Assembly: GCA_019614645.1 (NCBI GenBank)
Contig: JABWDB010000030.1
Location: forward strand, 3,968,001-4,032,000
DNA: 64,000 bases
Origin: Stratiolaelaps scimitus
Lineage: Eukaryota; Arthropoda; Arachnida; Mesostigmata; Laelapidae
Reading direction: 5' to 3'
Made by a program: the position numbers and the translations under genes
In this document: positions 14,432-42,099 of the stretch, in pieces
Position numbering within the stretch: the first letter of the stretch is position 1
Layout: each line of letters opens with the position of its first letter
Notes under the pieces: model-generated
The model's database searches: none
What the model was told of the DNA's origin: nothing
Seen by the model: only the letters and a program-made list of their open reading frames with translations

Positions 14432-14536
14432 GCCCATGTGACACGTGTGTCACATGTGCGTGTGTCACATGTGCGCATATATGTGCCACACACGCCCATG
14501 TGACACGTGTGTCACATGTGCACATATATGTGCACT
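14432..14536. repeat. tandem palindromic block rich in CACGTG/CACATGTG
   Basis: A 62-bp unit starts at 14,432 and begins again at 14,494. Each copy holds a palindrome with 10-base arms (CATGTGACAC and GTGTCACATG, centre GT) at 14,435-14,456 and 14,497-14,518. The core CACGTG is the canonical E-box for bHLH factors, and CACATGTG words are repeated around it. The block lies directly before a LINE relic, so it may be old element sequence instead of a host regulatory site. Confidence 0.8.
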
Positions 14537-14579
14537 GGACCCTTCGGTTCTAGCTCTTGTGTTGGCCACATCTGGACCA

Positions 14580-16250
14580 ACTTACCAGTTGCGTCGCTTA
14601 TTAAATATGGAATAATACATGCTAAATTCAGTGATCGCTTATCCACCTTTGTAAAAATCCACAATTCCCAGGATAATACCGCTCGAAATTGCTCGAATAA
14701 TAGAAGTTACTATAATTGGCCTAGGATCCCCAATGACATCAGAAATCTAAATTGGTCTTTCCGTTTCGGATCTCTTAGGCGTTGTCAGAAGGTTTTCTCA
14801 CTCCGTAATTTTACAATTAGCGAATACACCAGGTATATTCCCCGACGCAGGCATTCCCATATCAATTAGTATTGGGCTAGCCCCGAATTTCTAATGCTGC
14901 TTGACAGAAGGGATAGTAGTCATGAGAGCTGGGTAAAGTCGCCCAATAACGTCAGAATTCGCTCCGCCTATAACCTTATCAGAAGTGAAGTTGTATCTAT
15001 CGTCAGATTAAAACGCGCTTGTTATAGACGGCTAGTGTCTGATAACCTATCTAGAGGAAAGTGCCCATAGTCTGTCATTAATGAAATGCTCGAAAGGAAG
15101 GAATCCACCTCTTCCTCCATCTCTTCTCGTAGGTTAAACGGCTCAGTAATCTCTAATACATCTGCTGTCTCTGAAGCTCTCTACGGTCAGCAGTCGCTTG
15201 CGGTCCTACTCGACTTGTGTAAGGATTTTGGCTCTGTCAGCCCTACTATTCTCTCCGAAGACCCTGCAAAATTTGTACATTCTTTTACGTCAAATCGTAA
15301 CCAGCGCATCGCTATATCAGCGCGTGCTGTCTTTGAGTAAATAAATTAGCTTAGGTGTTCTCCATGGGAGTCCTCTAGATCCTACACTCTTCCCTGTATT
15401 CGTCAATGATATAGTCAATGTCTGTCAGCATTGCAATGTCCCCCTCCACGCGGACTGTACTTCTCTGTTCATAAGTGGAGATGATCCTAAGGTATTGATT
15501 CGTAAAGTCAACGAAGCTCTTCTCGCCCTTGCTACTCGGGTTGAACTAAACTGCCTCTCCCTCAATCTTTCGAAGCCCACACTCTTACATATTCAGTCCT
15601 TCTTAATCCTCCTGGTATTACCGAGTGTGCGAAACATCTTCTAGGCATACCTGTTGTTCGTTCCACGGAGGCTCCCTCCCTGGGAATTCTCCTCGACGGT
15701 CAAGTCACCGGAGTAGCGCATCTCTCTGGTCTACGATCAAAATTGACAGGCGCCATAGCTGGCATTAATCGCGTCCGAAAGTTTCCGGAGCCTGATTGCT
15801 GTCCACTCTTGTATCATGTTCTCTTTGCCTCAAGAATTTCTTACGGTCTTGACTATTTCGGTTTCAACCATACCAATCACCACGTCTATTCTCGTTCTCC
15901 AAAAATCCGCTCTCAGAGCGATTTTTCACTTACATATTCTAGTCCCTTAAACACGGGTTTTCGTTTCCAACACCAATTTACCATTTTCTGTGTATATTAC
16001 TTTTACCTACTGCTGTCGGGATTGTCCATACGTTCTGCCTGAAAGTTCGGGCGCTGGTGGTCTTCCCAAATAACACTCGAGAAAATGCCACTGAACAATT
16101 ATCGCTGGCGCTTTACAAAAATCGCTAGCTGCAAAGTTTTGCAAGGCGTGGTTCTCTTCTCTGGAACTCACTCCCTGTTAGTATCCGTTCGTTAAATACT
16201 TCCGTGCCCCAATTGAAATTCGATCCTGAAAAAAAACATCTCTTTGAAGG
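14580..16250 (+). mobile_element. decayed non-LTR retrotransposon (LINE), relic A
   Basis: Shifting plus-strand frames carry recognisable LINE ORF2 fragments in the right order. A linker segment before the reverse transcriptase ends near 14,860 in YTRYIPRRR. Around 14,945-15,050 there is an Arg/Lys-rich linker. Around 15,200 is LLDLCKDFGSVSPTIL, a damaged form of the D-x-x-x-A-F-D motif. At 15,350-15,480 GVLHGSPLDPT and HADCTSLFISGDDP stand where the P-Q-G and Y-A-D-D blocks should be. From 15,740 the post-RT region reads LTGAIAGINRVRKF and ASRISYGLDYFG, and the C-terminal SIRSLNTSVPQLKFD-like part ends near 16,250. Stops and frameshifts are frequent and the catalytic aspartates are degraded, so it is inactive. 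The clade is probably CR1-like, by inference. Confidence 0.75.
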
Positions 16251-18140
16251 GTTAGTAAGTACGCTTGGCCCAGGCTATTGCACTGTTCTCTCATTCACAA
16301 TACACTCCAAAGCCCCCTACAACCCGCGTAAGATCTTACCTTCATCCACTAATTTCACCAATATCATATATTTATACTTATATAAATTCTATATTCAATA
16401 TACAATTACTCCTTTAATAATACGCATGGCGTGTTGTTTTTCTACACCTGCAAACCTAGTTTTGTCGTTGCAACTGTAGATAGTGTTTCATGTTTAGGAT
16501 GCGAGTCCCTCAAAACACTGGTCTCTTGGTGATATTAATCCTCTATTCACTCTCTTATTCTCCCTTATAAATAACGTAATCAGCATTTTCGCAAGTGGCT
16601 CTTATTTATGCCATCAAACTGTCTACAAAGAGCCTCTCTGCCTCCACCGAGTCTCGGGCTCATAGGCATACTTACTAATACATTCAATATCTTCTCTTAT
16701 AATAAATCAATATCAATTTCATCTGCACTAAATTAATGAAGCAATGAGCTCAAATTGAAGTGCTTGCAGCAATGAGCCATCTCATCATTCAGCAAGCTTT
16801 GACACGAATAGCTTCGCGAATCGCCTCGCATCTCTAAGTGGTTATATCTGCGGCGTAAAGAGTAAATAGGGCGGTCACTTATCGAAAGACGTCTATTTCT
16901 GCCTCGAGTATCCCTTGCTGTTGCATGTGTGATAGAGATTAGTCTAATTTACGCCTTAGTTTTAGTCTCATCTAGCAGTTCTTCGACTTCATTGCGGATA
17001 TACAATTTCATCTGACATTCTAATGTGCCATATGCAGATTAACTATTCACTACTTTCCCCTCTATGATCTACTATGATTAGTTAGGAGCTACTCAGGGGT
17101 CCTGGCTTAAATTCAGCTGCCAAATACAACGAGTCAGTGCTCAATATGACGCTTTCGAAGTCTACAACATATTATATTCGGACTGTCGACTTTCTCACTC
17201 CAGACAATCAGACTAGTTCCAAGTACATTATTTACTTCGTATATACGTTTGAAAATTTTCAATTAGTCTTTCCTGTTTTTTAAAAAATGTCACATAACCG
17301 ATGCTTAAAGCCATTGGCGCGTAGACTAGAGAGAGAAAAACACTTTCGAAGCACTCAAAATAGAAATTTGTAGACCTACTTACTATACGCAGGATAATAA
17401 ATGTTCACTTGTGTCGTGTATTATAAACAGACTCTCGACAAGACTCTATGTGTCACGATCCACACTTCTAGGAATAGGCTAGTTCGTATTTGGCTTCCTC
17501 ACGATCGCCAGGCGGTAGTTGCAAAAGGTCACAAGACACACCCTCCTTTTTTTAATTAATAAAACAATAATAAGAATTATTATTATTGGTTGATGGTTCG
17601 CTAACGAACTCCCTCTAGTGATTTCACATTACATCCGCGACAAAATCCTGCTCAATACCCAATGGATATAGCTTGTACTACAGCCTAACGCAGGTCTGTG
17701 CGGTCAGATATTCACTTGAATTGGAGGACCTCGGGGGAAACATTCATCCCCATGCAACTTGTTTCGGAAATATAGATATACACCTTTTTCAAAAACAGTT
17801 ATGTGAACACACTTCTGGGCAGTAACCAAGCGAAAAATTTGTATATAGATGTCCGGGCGTTCCACAAAGCAACATCAGACTTTTGTGATGTCTGCTCTTG
17901 AGGGAAACTTGACTGTCTCTTTAATTCGTAGAATAAAACTCAAGTTAGCTATTACTACTACACTTGAGTCACGGAAGGATTCAACTACGGGAATTGTACC
18001 TTGAACGAATTGAAGGGAGAGTTTATACCGGACGACACCACGACACGTTCGGGAATGAAGTAATGCTAATAAGAAAATGCAACAATAACAACAATAATAT
18101 CTGATTGTCGTGCTCATATTTGTCTCTCATTATTGTTTCA
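16250..18140. other. intergenic, no gene recognised
   Basis: No credible coding frame or RNA was seen. The part next to 16,250 may still be 3' UTR of LINE relic A. The end of this stretch is a pyrimidine-containing run ending in AG at 18,140-18,141, just before the first recognised coding exon of protein kinase D, so part of it may be an intron following an untranslated first exon. Confidence 0.45.
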
Positions 18141-18212
18141 GACGCGTCTTGGGTGGAGAAGACCTCGGCGCATTGCAGGTCTTCCAGTGACTCCCCCCAC
18201 AGATCCGCCGTA

Positions 18213-32559
<14,347 letters not shown>

Positions 32560-34121
32560 CGTGGACACCTATAGGTATAAGGTACCTCGGGTCTATTAGA
32601 GGAAAACGGGAGTATTGCACCATGCATGCATAGCGTGTTGGATTTAAGACGCCTGAAAAAATGGCGAGGGTCTACCAAACAAGGTATCCAGCTATGCTAA
32701 ATCCATAACTGTGGGGCGCTCAAGCTCAAACTCAACGAGTTCAACCCGAGACACTTTTCTCTGTTTTTCACAACAAGGTTCGGGTGGGTGTGTAGGTAAA
32801 AATACACAACGAGAGCAGTATGATCAAAACGCCGCCGCCGCCGCCGGAGCTGACCTGTTGGCGTCTACCGAACTGCATCAGCGACACGTCAACCTGCCTG
32901 TATGTAACGAGAATGCAGAACATATATATATATATACATATATTCAATTAAAAAAGATTCAATTCAATTCAAAAACCAAATTCTACATTTGGTTTACAAA
33001 AAATATATTGATGGGAACAGAAGTATCAGAATACTAACTATATGGGGATATGCGGTGTGTAGGTACACGCAGCCAGCTAAAACTTCTTCATGTATGAAGA
33101 ACTCGATTGTGGTCTATATGCAAATATACCTACGAATATTCATAATGACAATATAAGATCATTGGTGATAAACAACGTGGACTGCATCTGCGTTCGTCTG
33201 ATCGTCCGAAAGTTGAATGTCCTCTGCTATGATTCAGGAGTTGTCGTCAGCGTCATACGGTTGTACGAGCAGACCTTCAGGGCGAGGGGAAATATAGTTG
33301 ATTCTGTAGTGGCTAATGCGAGGTAAGGCAGCGATACCAACGGCTCCCCGTAGTGGGGCAAGAGCCTCTGTATTTCTCTTTGCTCGCTCACATCAACAAC
33401 ATGATAACTGTTCCACCACTCAAAATGGTGTTGGCGATGGTGGTGGCGTCGGTGGCGGCAGCGACACAGCAACACGTGCTACATTACGATTACAGATGAT
33501 GGAACTAGATGAGGAGGCACGGTGGCGTTGTTGCTTATTGGACAATTGGGGGTATTCCCCCCGTGTGTTGGGGATATTTCCATGCTTTAGTTGTTATTGC
33601 AATGAAATCCGAGGCGAGGTCGAAGGTATGAAGATTATGTTGATGGTAACATGACTTGAATTGGTTAAATCGTAGTCGACGGATAACAGAAGCAATATGG
33701 CGAGCTTGAAACCGAAAAATACAGAGGTAGAGTACAGAAAAGCAGAGAATATTGTGAATATTGAATGTTCTATAGGCAGTTATACACGATTCCTTTGAGA
33801 GCAACACACACACACACAATCCAAAGTCACAGTAAGAATACCCTAATTATCCTAAGTATCCTTATCATAGCAGCAATAAACAGCTCCAACAGCAAGAACG
33901 CCAATACCGTCACCGAATAGCCATCACCGGCACGAGACAACCAACTCACAGCCACGAACCAGCACAAAGCAGTCACCGAATAAATGAAGTTTAACGACAA
34001 AAATGACATCAAGACACATGATCAAGCGCGCGAAGTGAGTCTGTGTCGAATTGAAAATTGTAATCAATTTATAACCCTCACTCCCTACCCTGATCACTTC
34101 TCTCATTATTTAAGTCATCAA

Positions 34122-34215
34122 CAAACAACAACAACAACAACAACAGGTCACGAGTATCGATATCACCACCACCATGACAACAACAACAAGAGCAACAACA
34201 ACAACATCAACAAAT
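34122..34215. repeat. CAA/ACC-type trinucleotide repeat cluster
   Basis: Two CAA-rich tracts (34,122-34,146 and 34,171-34,213) are separated by a CACCAC run. The same kind of tract occurs inside PKD exon 5, where it encodes Asn. Confidence 0.85.
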
Positions 34216-37200
34216 AGAAGCACCGGCATTAATAGTGTCAGTAGTAGAATCACAAAAAGGACAGCAGCAGCTGCTGCCGCACTTAACCAATGGTCATGGC
34301 GGTCTCGATTATAAACGCGGTTTATATATATATATATATATAATATCATTATTATTACTGCATATATGTAGATACCTAATAGACGCCGCTTGGCGTACAT
34401 GGGCGAATCAGCAATGGGTATTTGCAAACTCTGAGGAAGAGAACATGGAGATAAGGATAATGATGATATATGATGGATCGGTGGCGGTGATCGTTGCAAT
34501 GGTGAATGTCAACGGCGATGAAAAATCGCACAATACCGCTGATAATAAGCCGATAGGATATGACCATGCACTAAGCGCAAAGATAATCGCAAAGAAAAAT
34601 TCCATCAATGATAAATATTGTGTGTATGTGTGCATGTATGTAATATTATTAGCAGACAATGACCGTAAGGATGATGATAAATGGGTGCCAGTCCTCTCTC
34701 GCATCATCACAACAGAATAACAACAGTAATAAGGAGCAATGACTATTATTGTTATGATGACAACAATTACGATGATTTTAATGAGTCCTGATGTTGGTGA
34801 TTCTCCCGTCGACTACCACTGCTGCATAATGCTAATCATCATTATATTGTTATATTATAATGTTGTTATTAACAGCAAGCAAGCAGACAACCGGCTATGA
34901 CAATTGTAATAAGATCGAGCCCGTCGTAGGTGTGACGATAAATGGTGGATAGGTAATCACAGTGGCTATAATACATTAGGTATTTATATAAATAAATCTA
35001 TACAGAGAGAGATAGAGAGAGAACGGAGGGATGATACCTAGGAAACTATTGCTACTAGATAATTATATAAAATGACGACTGCGTGAGCAGTGTTACGTCT
35101 AAATAAGCACCTGACGATGATGGCTTTTTCATACACGCTCTTGTGGATGCATGTTTGTATGTCAGTATGTAAGGAATTGACCTGTGCGTGTGTGTGTGTG
35201 AGGGTGTGAGCCTATGGGTCAGCGAACATCCTATGTGAGACGTGGACGAGGACAGTAATATGCACTGAGCAATGAATAAAGTTTTAACGGTGTTGGAATA
35301 TTCTTACCACAAAGTTGACGAGATGACAAGAGGGGTGAAAATGTACAATGTATCACTAATGCGATGTAAGCGAACTGTGTACGTGTGGCTGTGAATGTAT
35401 GTTTGTGTAAACTCATGATAAAAATTCTAGTTAAAGTCCGAATGCACAAGGCCGTCAAAACGACGGTGAATCGTTGCAACTGCTTCAAACGAAACCAACT
35501 CGACGACACAAGAAACGGTGGGCTAATTACCGAGTCCCGACAGTAACACATTAATTAATGTCAACAGGATACAGTGGACGATATTGTTGAGTCATCTTCG
35601 ACTATATTTATAATCTTCATCTACAATCTACTGTCACAGTTGGACAACAATAAATTGGCTCAGAAACGGTTTTTAAGAATACTTTTGTACATTAATACCT
35701 TTTTTTGTTTATTTGAGAGCAAGAGATTTTCTCCACAAACAGACGAACTCCAACAGTTGTACGTACATCAATACTACTACAAAGGAACGCTTGAACTTTC
35801 GTAGATCAATACCACTAATGATTTGTAAGTAGTTGTTTCCTCCGACAGATTAGGCCAGACACTAACGTAACTCGCACGGAATTAATAACATAGTTGTAGA
35901 TTTTTTTGCTGGATCGAAATGAGTAGAATTCTATTGTAGAGAGTGTATGCAAATATTGCCGCGTTGCTTTAGGAGGTTAATATTTAGCTTGGCTATACTG
36001 AACGAGGATTATAATTTCTATGCCCATTCGTTATAAACTCGTCAACTTCAACGAAACAAAAAAGGGTAAAAGAAGGATCGATTAGGATTCAGCATTAATT
36101 TTCACCCATGGTTTTCTTCGCTTCAGTATCATTAAGTATAATTAGCATTTTCGCTCTATGACGTTGACAAAACAAATACTCTACGACAGAAGGTGGGGTA
36201 AAGTCGGGAAAATTAGTCTTCATAACCTATAGATGAAGAGCTATTTTACATTCATCCGTTCTTCATTTGTGATCAAACACAGAACTAATGACGAATAGCA
36301 TACCCACTAAGGTCTAAAGTCGAAGTGGTAATTAGTGTGTCTCGGCTGTGTCAAAGACACAATTATGAAGGCGGCAGGAGAGACGGGAGCAGGCAGTTTC
36401 ATTCAACAGCGTTCATCTCTGGACGTTCAACGTGGCAATGCAATCTCAGTTTGCGGATGCGATCCTCACAAACTCGTTGGACCCGCCCGATCAATTAGAG
36501 TTCATCCCTTCAAGTCCCGGATGATAGCTGATCTTGAGCACACGTTCACACAAAACAAATGTTAATATTATTACATTTTAAGCAAAAAAAAATATGGATT
36601 TTTGCCATCCATACATCAAATGGCGAGAATGATTCAGTGCGGACCTTACAAGGTTGCCCAATATGGACAATTTCACAACCACCAGTTGATTCAAAATCAT
36701 CATACTCGTCTAGCTCCTAAATGTTGCTGACGCATGACGGGGGGAGGTTGGTGTTGTCGCATTTTGTCAAGGTTACAAGTACTTTTAGCTTCAGACTATA
36801 TTTCATCAGTCTGTGAGCGCTCAGCTAGGAACAGAGTGACTACTCCTAATCGTATCAATAATAATATTAGGGCGTCGTGATAGATATGAGTGAACTATGA
36901 ATTTGTTGAGCACAACCCATAATCAAAGATTGATAACCGCTCTTCAGTAGGACAAAGTTTTGGAAATACTACAAAGATGAAATGATTTCATCTACACAAC
37001 AGCAACAACAACAGCAATAATAACAAATCCTTATTGGGTCGCCTTTCTCCCCAAACAACGATATAGTTCGATTATCGATGACCAATTACGCCAATCGAAG
37101 ATACGTGAGCATCCCTTCATAGAATATAAAAAAGTATATAACTAAACTTCGATAAAAACCACCAACCAATTGGCTTGCCTCATCCTTCGAAGGTCAGTCC

Positions 37201-37395
37201 CAGGAGTTTCGGGTCTCGTCATAGAATCGCCGCCGCATATCGAGGTTGATTTCCGCGATTTTTCAATTGCTGTATCCTGATAATGAATCGTAGAAACTCA
37301 AATAAAAATCGAATCCCAAAAATAAGTTCACACAAAATGAACGAATTCAATTCATGCAGTGAGTTGTATCGGGTAAATGGAACAAACCAAATTTG

Positions 37396-37435
<40 letters not shown>

Positions 37436-37436
37436 A
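37396..37436. repeat. (AT)n microsatellite, one interruption
   Basis: About 40 bases of AT dinucleotides broken by a single C. Confidence 0.95.
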
Positions 37437-37699
37437 ACAAACATCATTGTCGTCTCTAATGATGTAATAATAATATTTCGTTTACAAATAATTATTGTTA
37501 CGTGTTTACCTGATGGATCAATTAGCAGGATTTGGAATCGCAGCCACCATGACGATGGCGTTAGTGTTGCTACGCAATGGGCGTATCAATAAACGAAAGC
37601 AAAGAGGACCGCGCCCGTTCTCCCCGCCTTCCCTCGTGTTAGTAGATGGATATTTATGGATACGTAGCAGCTGAGATTGACGATGATGAACAGTGACTT

Positions 37700-40600
37700 T
37701 TGTAATTAGCAATATCGTTAAGCGTTTAAGTAATGACTAATGTAAGTTAATGACTTATTGTTATGATGAATATTCACATGAGTACTATTATATCTATCTA
37801 TGGTACGTTCATGTACACAACGGCACTATGTCCCTATTAACAAAGAAGAAGCATAACTTGAAATGGTATTTATATCGTCCGATCTGACAATAGAGGGAAA
37901 GAGAGAGAGAGAGAGAAGGTTATGACGAAAATGCTAAGACTATGCTGGGCCAACAATGGCTATCCTGAGCGGACTTCATTTTTGGTGGGAAGTGGGCTGG
38001 GTTTTTTGTTTTTTGAGGAGACATCTCATGCTTCTGCCTCTTCTCGAAGACCACCAGCGTCGCTTTCACTTTTGACGGTTGTGTGCTATTACTACTATAG
38101 GATATGTTTATTATTATTATTATTACTGTTAAATTGTCAACTAATTATTAAACTTCATATTCAAGGCGATATTTCGCATCGTGTACTTCTTAATAACAAT
38201 AATAATAATCGTTATTATTATTATTATTATCAGTGTATTTTTACTCCAGTTCTTTCGATCGATGTGATGATGTAAGTGAGCCTAATGTAAATAGTTCCTA
38301 CAATTTGACGTTAAGATAAAAACGGATGAACTGCGGAAAAATAATGAACAGAACGCCATTGATAATAATGTCAACCCGTTAGACAATACTAATAACTATT
38401 AGTAGGAATAACCATTTGAGTGAATTATTATGACACCATTAGCTGATCGGATTTGCTGTTCCAGTCGCAATGATTGAATACAAACAACGAAACATATTAT
38501 TAATTATTATTATTAGTGAAATGTGCAAGAATCACAACAATGGTTAACAATTGATTGCATAATGACAGAAGGCCTTCATCTTTAACTGAGACGAGATATT
38601 CTGACCGTAACAGAACGAGAAGGAGAACAAATTAGAATCAATGCGTCTATAATAATTGGAATAATAATAATGATATATTTAGTTAAATAGAACGCTAATA
38701 ATAATAATAATAATAATAATGAGAAAAATGATTGGCTGTATGTATGTAAAAATCATGGCTGTATGTGTGTATGTTCTGGACATAATATATTTCTCACGTT
38801 TCCACTGTACCAATTTAAAACACCAATTAGGTACATAGAACACATGGCTGTTATATAATGAGATTATTATTATAATAACAGTACTGATTATACTAATAAT
38901 AATGACTTTTCTACTTGAATGCAAACATCGGTTGCACCAAGTCAATCTATGCTTCCTCGCTAAAGTCGAGCAAAAATATAAGGTGGTGAAAACTGCAGGT
39001 AAGCCGAGTTAAATATTTTTGGAGGATAGCAACACTTGCAAGATTCAAACATTGACCGCCATTTAACCATGAGAATAATTAGAAGTTGCTCTATTCCAAT
39101 CAAAATTTATCCTACTTGGGTGCGATGGACAATAGCACACTCTTCATTGCCAGTCTTCTATCTTATATTTGACGTTACACACACGTTGAGACAGGCGAAT
39201 TTGAGATATCTTAATTTCATGATTAGATACACACATTTTGAGTCCAAAGGCTATTTGTGTAAAATGCTTCGGTGGGCGGGCAAGTAAGACGCAAACTTCG
39301 TAGATTTATGGTTAAACGCCCATTGGTAACGCCCAAAAATCGAAAAATATCTCATGAACAAACATGCTAGAGGACCACATGTCTTAGTTAACCAACAGAA
39401 ATCCGTTGAAGTAACCGCACTAGAGTTTGGGGGTCGTGCCAAGCGAAGAGGCGAGGAACCGCCTCTGTTCCGGTCTGACCGAAATCCGAAACGAAATGAT
39501 CCGCGACTTTCCATCTAAGCGAAATGTCCCACTTCCATTGAATTCCCGCATCCCATCCCATTTGGCATCTTATTACCATCGCAGTAAATCCGCGGTCATG
39601 ATTAAGCGGTTAATTAAACAAAAAAATACTGGCGTCCCTCGAGGCAGAGATAAATCGAGATCTCCCGAAAAAAAGCGGGGGAAATTATAATTAGCCGGGC
39701 ATTATCTGAGTCGGTTTTTTGTCTTTTACCTCGGACTCAAACGCACTTCAAGTTTTAAATAAAACACGAGTATATCTGTTAACATACTAAAACTTAAATA
39801 AACGTTCTATGAACCAGCAATAAGTGTAAACGCAAAAACAATGTAACCACATACATCGCAAAAAATAAACATGGCAAAAAAATAGGCAGATTTTTGTAAC
39901 GGACAGGCACTAGTATCGGAAGTGTTATTTTTTCCAAATTCAACGAGGATATTCACTCGGCAGAAAAACGGAATAGAGAAATAACCATTGTAACGAACGC
40001 GTCACGAAATCTCGATAGAAAATAATCGTAGATTATTTTTAAATAATTATTATTATTATCTTATACTAAACGTAATGATCATTCACACGCAGCACCACAG
40101 TTCAAAACGAGTCCGCAGACAGAGATGAAGAGAGTTGTGCAACAATAATAATAATAACAACAAAATAGATAATGACAACGACTTGGATGAAGTTTTGACA
40201 TTACATATCTAGATTATTATTACTAGAATGCCATTCTATTATTAAGACATTGACAGATGTATGACAAATCTTCCTTTTGGTTACCATTTGGTCATTCAGT
40301 TGAATTTGCAGCGTGGTCATCTCTTGAAGAAAGTAGGAAATGAAAAAATTCGATTAGCCGTGACAGTCAGCGTATTATTTTGAGTTTCACAGATTTTCTA
40401 AAAAAGCAGTTTCAAAAAAATAACTATTTAGGTCTGTCTATTTGCAAGTTTTTTTTTATGTTAAAGCGGCTTACTAATTTTATGTTTAACAAAGAAGAAT
40501 GAATCATTGCCTTCTGTGACCAAATGAAATAATTTCTGTAAACTGTGGAAAAACGTGAACTACAATGGGTAGCTGGTCACAGAGTTGAAGGCCAGTGTTG

Positions 40601-41948
40601 AGATCCTTACAAAACTGGCTTCAGGATTGATGAGGTCGATATAGATGGTAGTCGCATACATCCACAGACACACACACCCACTTATACATATTATTTATAT
40701 ATATATATATAATACCTAGGTCCTGATATCTATGCTTTGACGGAACAACTAATATTACTACCACGACTAAATAAGAATAATATTGCACTCGTCCCGATTG
40801 ACAACATCCGATACAATAGGGCACACTTGTGAAATCAGACGTGTCCGAGCATATCAGCTTCAATCAGTTGTAATCAAGTAATCAAAGGTAGCGAGGATAA
40901 AACTACGATTAACACGTAATCGACATTTGAAATGAACATGGAGAGTGTCGATGCTACTGTGCTAAAGGGTAGTCTCTGTCACGATGTTCTAGACGAGGCT
41001 CAAGCATCTCTGATTAATCAATGAATACATAAAATACATAACACTCAATACACGTGTTTCACCTCCTCTCTCGCCAGCGGGGGACAGGGGCTATCTAAGG
41101 TGTTTTTTCACTCGCTTCCAGAATACAAGGCTTATGTCAGAAACTTTACTGGATAGAAGGACTACCATTGATAGAAATACTAATCATAATGAGTGACTGA
41201 TGACAAGTTCTATAATAAATCAGCTTACTATTTATCGTTGCCGTAAAACGTGTGTTCATTTCTGAGGAACATAACCCTTTTTTACTTCGACAATATATCT
41301 TAGGTTGATACATAAGTATTTTCGGCGATTTTCGAAGTTGTGTAGATTCACTAATGCAAATGGTATGGTTCAGAGTTCGGACTTCCAGTCCAGCTCGTGC
41401 TACGCCTTGCATACCCTTTCACAAAAAACTGGTATCTTTCCAATCAAGCTTAAGGATGATCTCAGGCTACCCTTTGGTTGTAGACCAATTTTTAGTTGGT
41501 GGGCTTTCCAGACTGATTGAGAAAGTAGTTTTATCTTGACTAGAGGCTTATCCCTATTAGGTTCCGGATAGATAACTATCATTGTATCTATTGTGGCAAC
41601 TGGCAGACCCCTCGTTGTAATCTCATTGTCTAATCGAATCATTTGCTCCTATCAACTTGGGAGTCTTGTGCTTCACTTTGTGAGCGTATTGGATTCATGC
41701 ATAAGTCCGTAGAGGTCCAACCTCTGTTGTATTTCTGCTCGCGGAGTTGTCAGACCATCATATCGCATGTCAAATGAAAGCCGATATTTTGAGGTCATAT
41801 TCATCGCGAAACGTGAACTGTATGAGGTTAAATTGTCTTCTGAACTTGAAAGAAAAAAACGTGTTATTTGTCGATGCATTCAATTATTTTAATATATTTT
41901 TGAAAAGGCAAAAATTTGTCATAACTCACAAAAATAAATGTGACGTGT

Positions 41949-41950
<2 letters not shown>
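37700..41950. other. intergenic, AT/ATT-rich, one weak ORF
   Basis: The stretch holds TTA/AAT trinucleotide tracts (38,108-38,127; 38,200-38,231; 38,696-38,720; 40,048-40,058) and an AT tract near 40,698-40,711. Apart from the weak ORF at 39,427-39,690, nothing looks coding. Confidence 0.5.
39427..39690 (+). CDS. weak ORF, basic C-terminus, unidentified
   Basis: This 87-codon plus-strand frame lies in a locally GC-richer patch and is rich in Arg, Lys, Ser and Pro, ending in GRDKSRSPEKKRGKL. No family was recognised. There is no supporting splice structure. It could be a fragment of a retrocopy or a chance frame; the start codon is unsure. Confidence 0.2.
   Translation: MGVVPSEEARNRLCSGLTEIRNEMIRDFPSKRNVPLPLNSRIPSHLASYYHRSKSAVMIKRLIKQKNTGVPRGRDKSRSPEKKRGKL

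Positions 41951-41952
<2 letters not shown>

Positions 41953-42015
<63 letters not shown>
41953..42015. repeat. 63-bp (AT)n microsatellite, longest in the window
   Basis: An uninterrupted AT run, followed by a short GA-rich tract. It sits at the edge of the retrotransposon block and is likely to vary in length. Confidence 0.98.
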
Positions 42016-42019
<4 letters not shown>

Positions 42020-42099
42020 GAAAGAGAGAGAGATAGAAATAAAGCCGTAAGTGAAAGTGTTTATGTGTCGAAAATGGTTTGGGAATTTTTATTGCGGGG

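Larger units (their letters stand above)
32560..37700. other. downstream of PKD: probable 3' UTR then repeat-rich intergenic DNA
   Basis: No conserved coding frame was found. The stretch contains GCC repeats (32,831-32,846), GGT/GGC repeats (33,430-33,460), CAA repeats (34,122-34,215), TAA/ATT repeats and AT tracts (32,922-32,937; 34,323-34,343; 37,396-37,436). AATAAA words near 35,275 could serve as poly(A) signals on the plus strand, but the end of the PKD transcript cannot be fixed by reading. Several short frames here are made only of repeat-encoded residues. Confidence 0.45.

Noticed and set aside
34235..34720. 161-codon plus-strand ORF downstream of PKD
   Set aside because: It crosses an AT tract and has no recognisable domain or splice logic; composition is repeat-driven.
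41747..42016. Plus-strand ORF ending in alternating Tyr-Ile residues
   Set aside because: The C-terminal part is the 63-bp AT microsatellite read as codons; the rest shows no domain.
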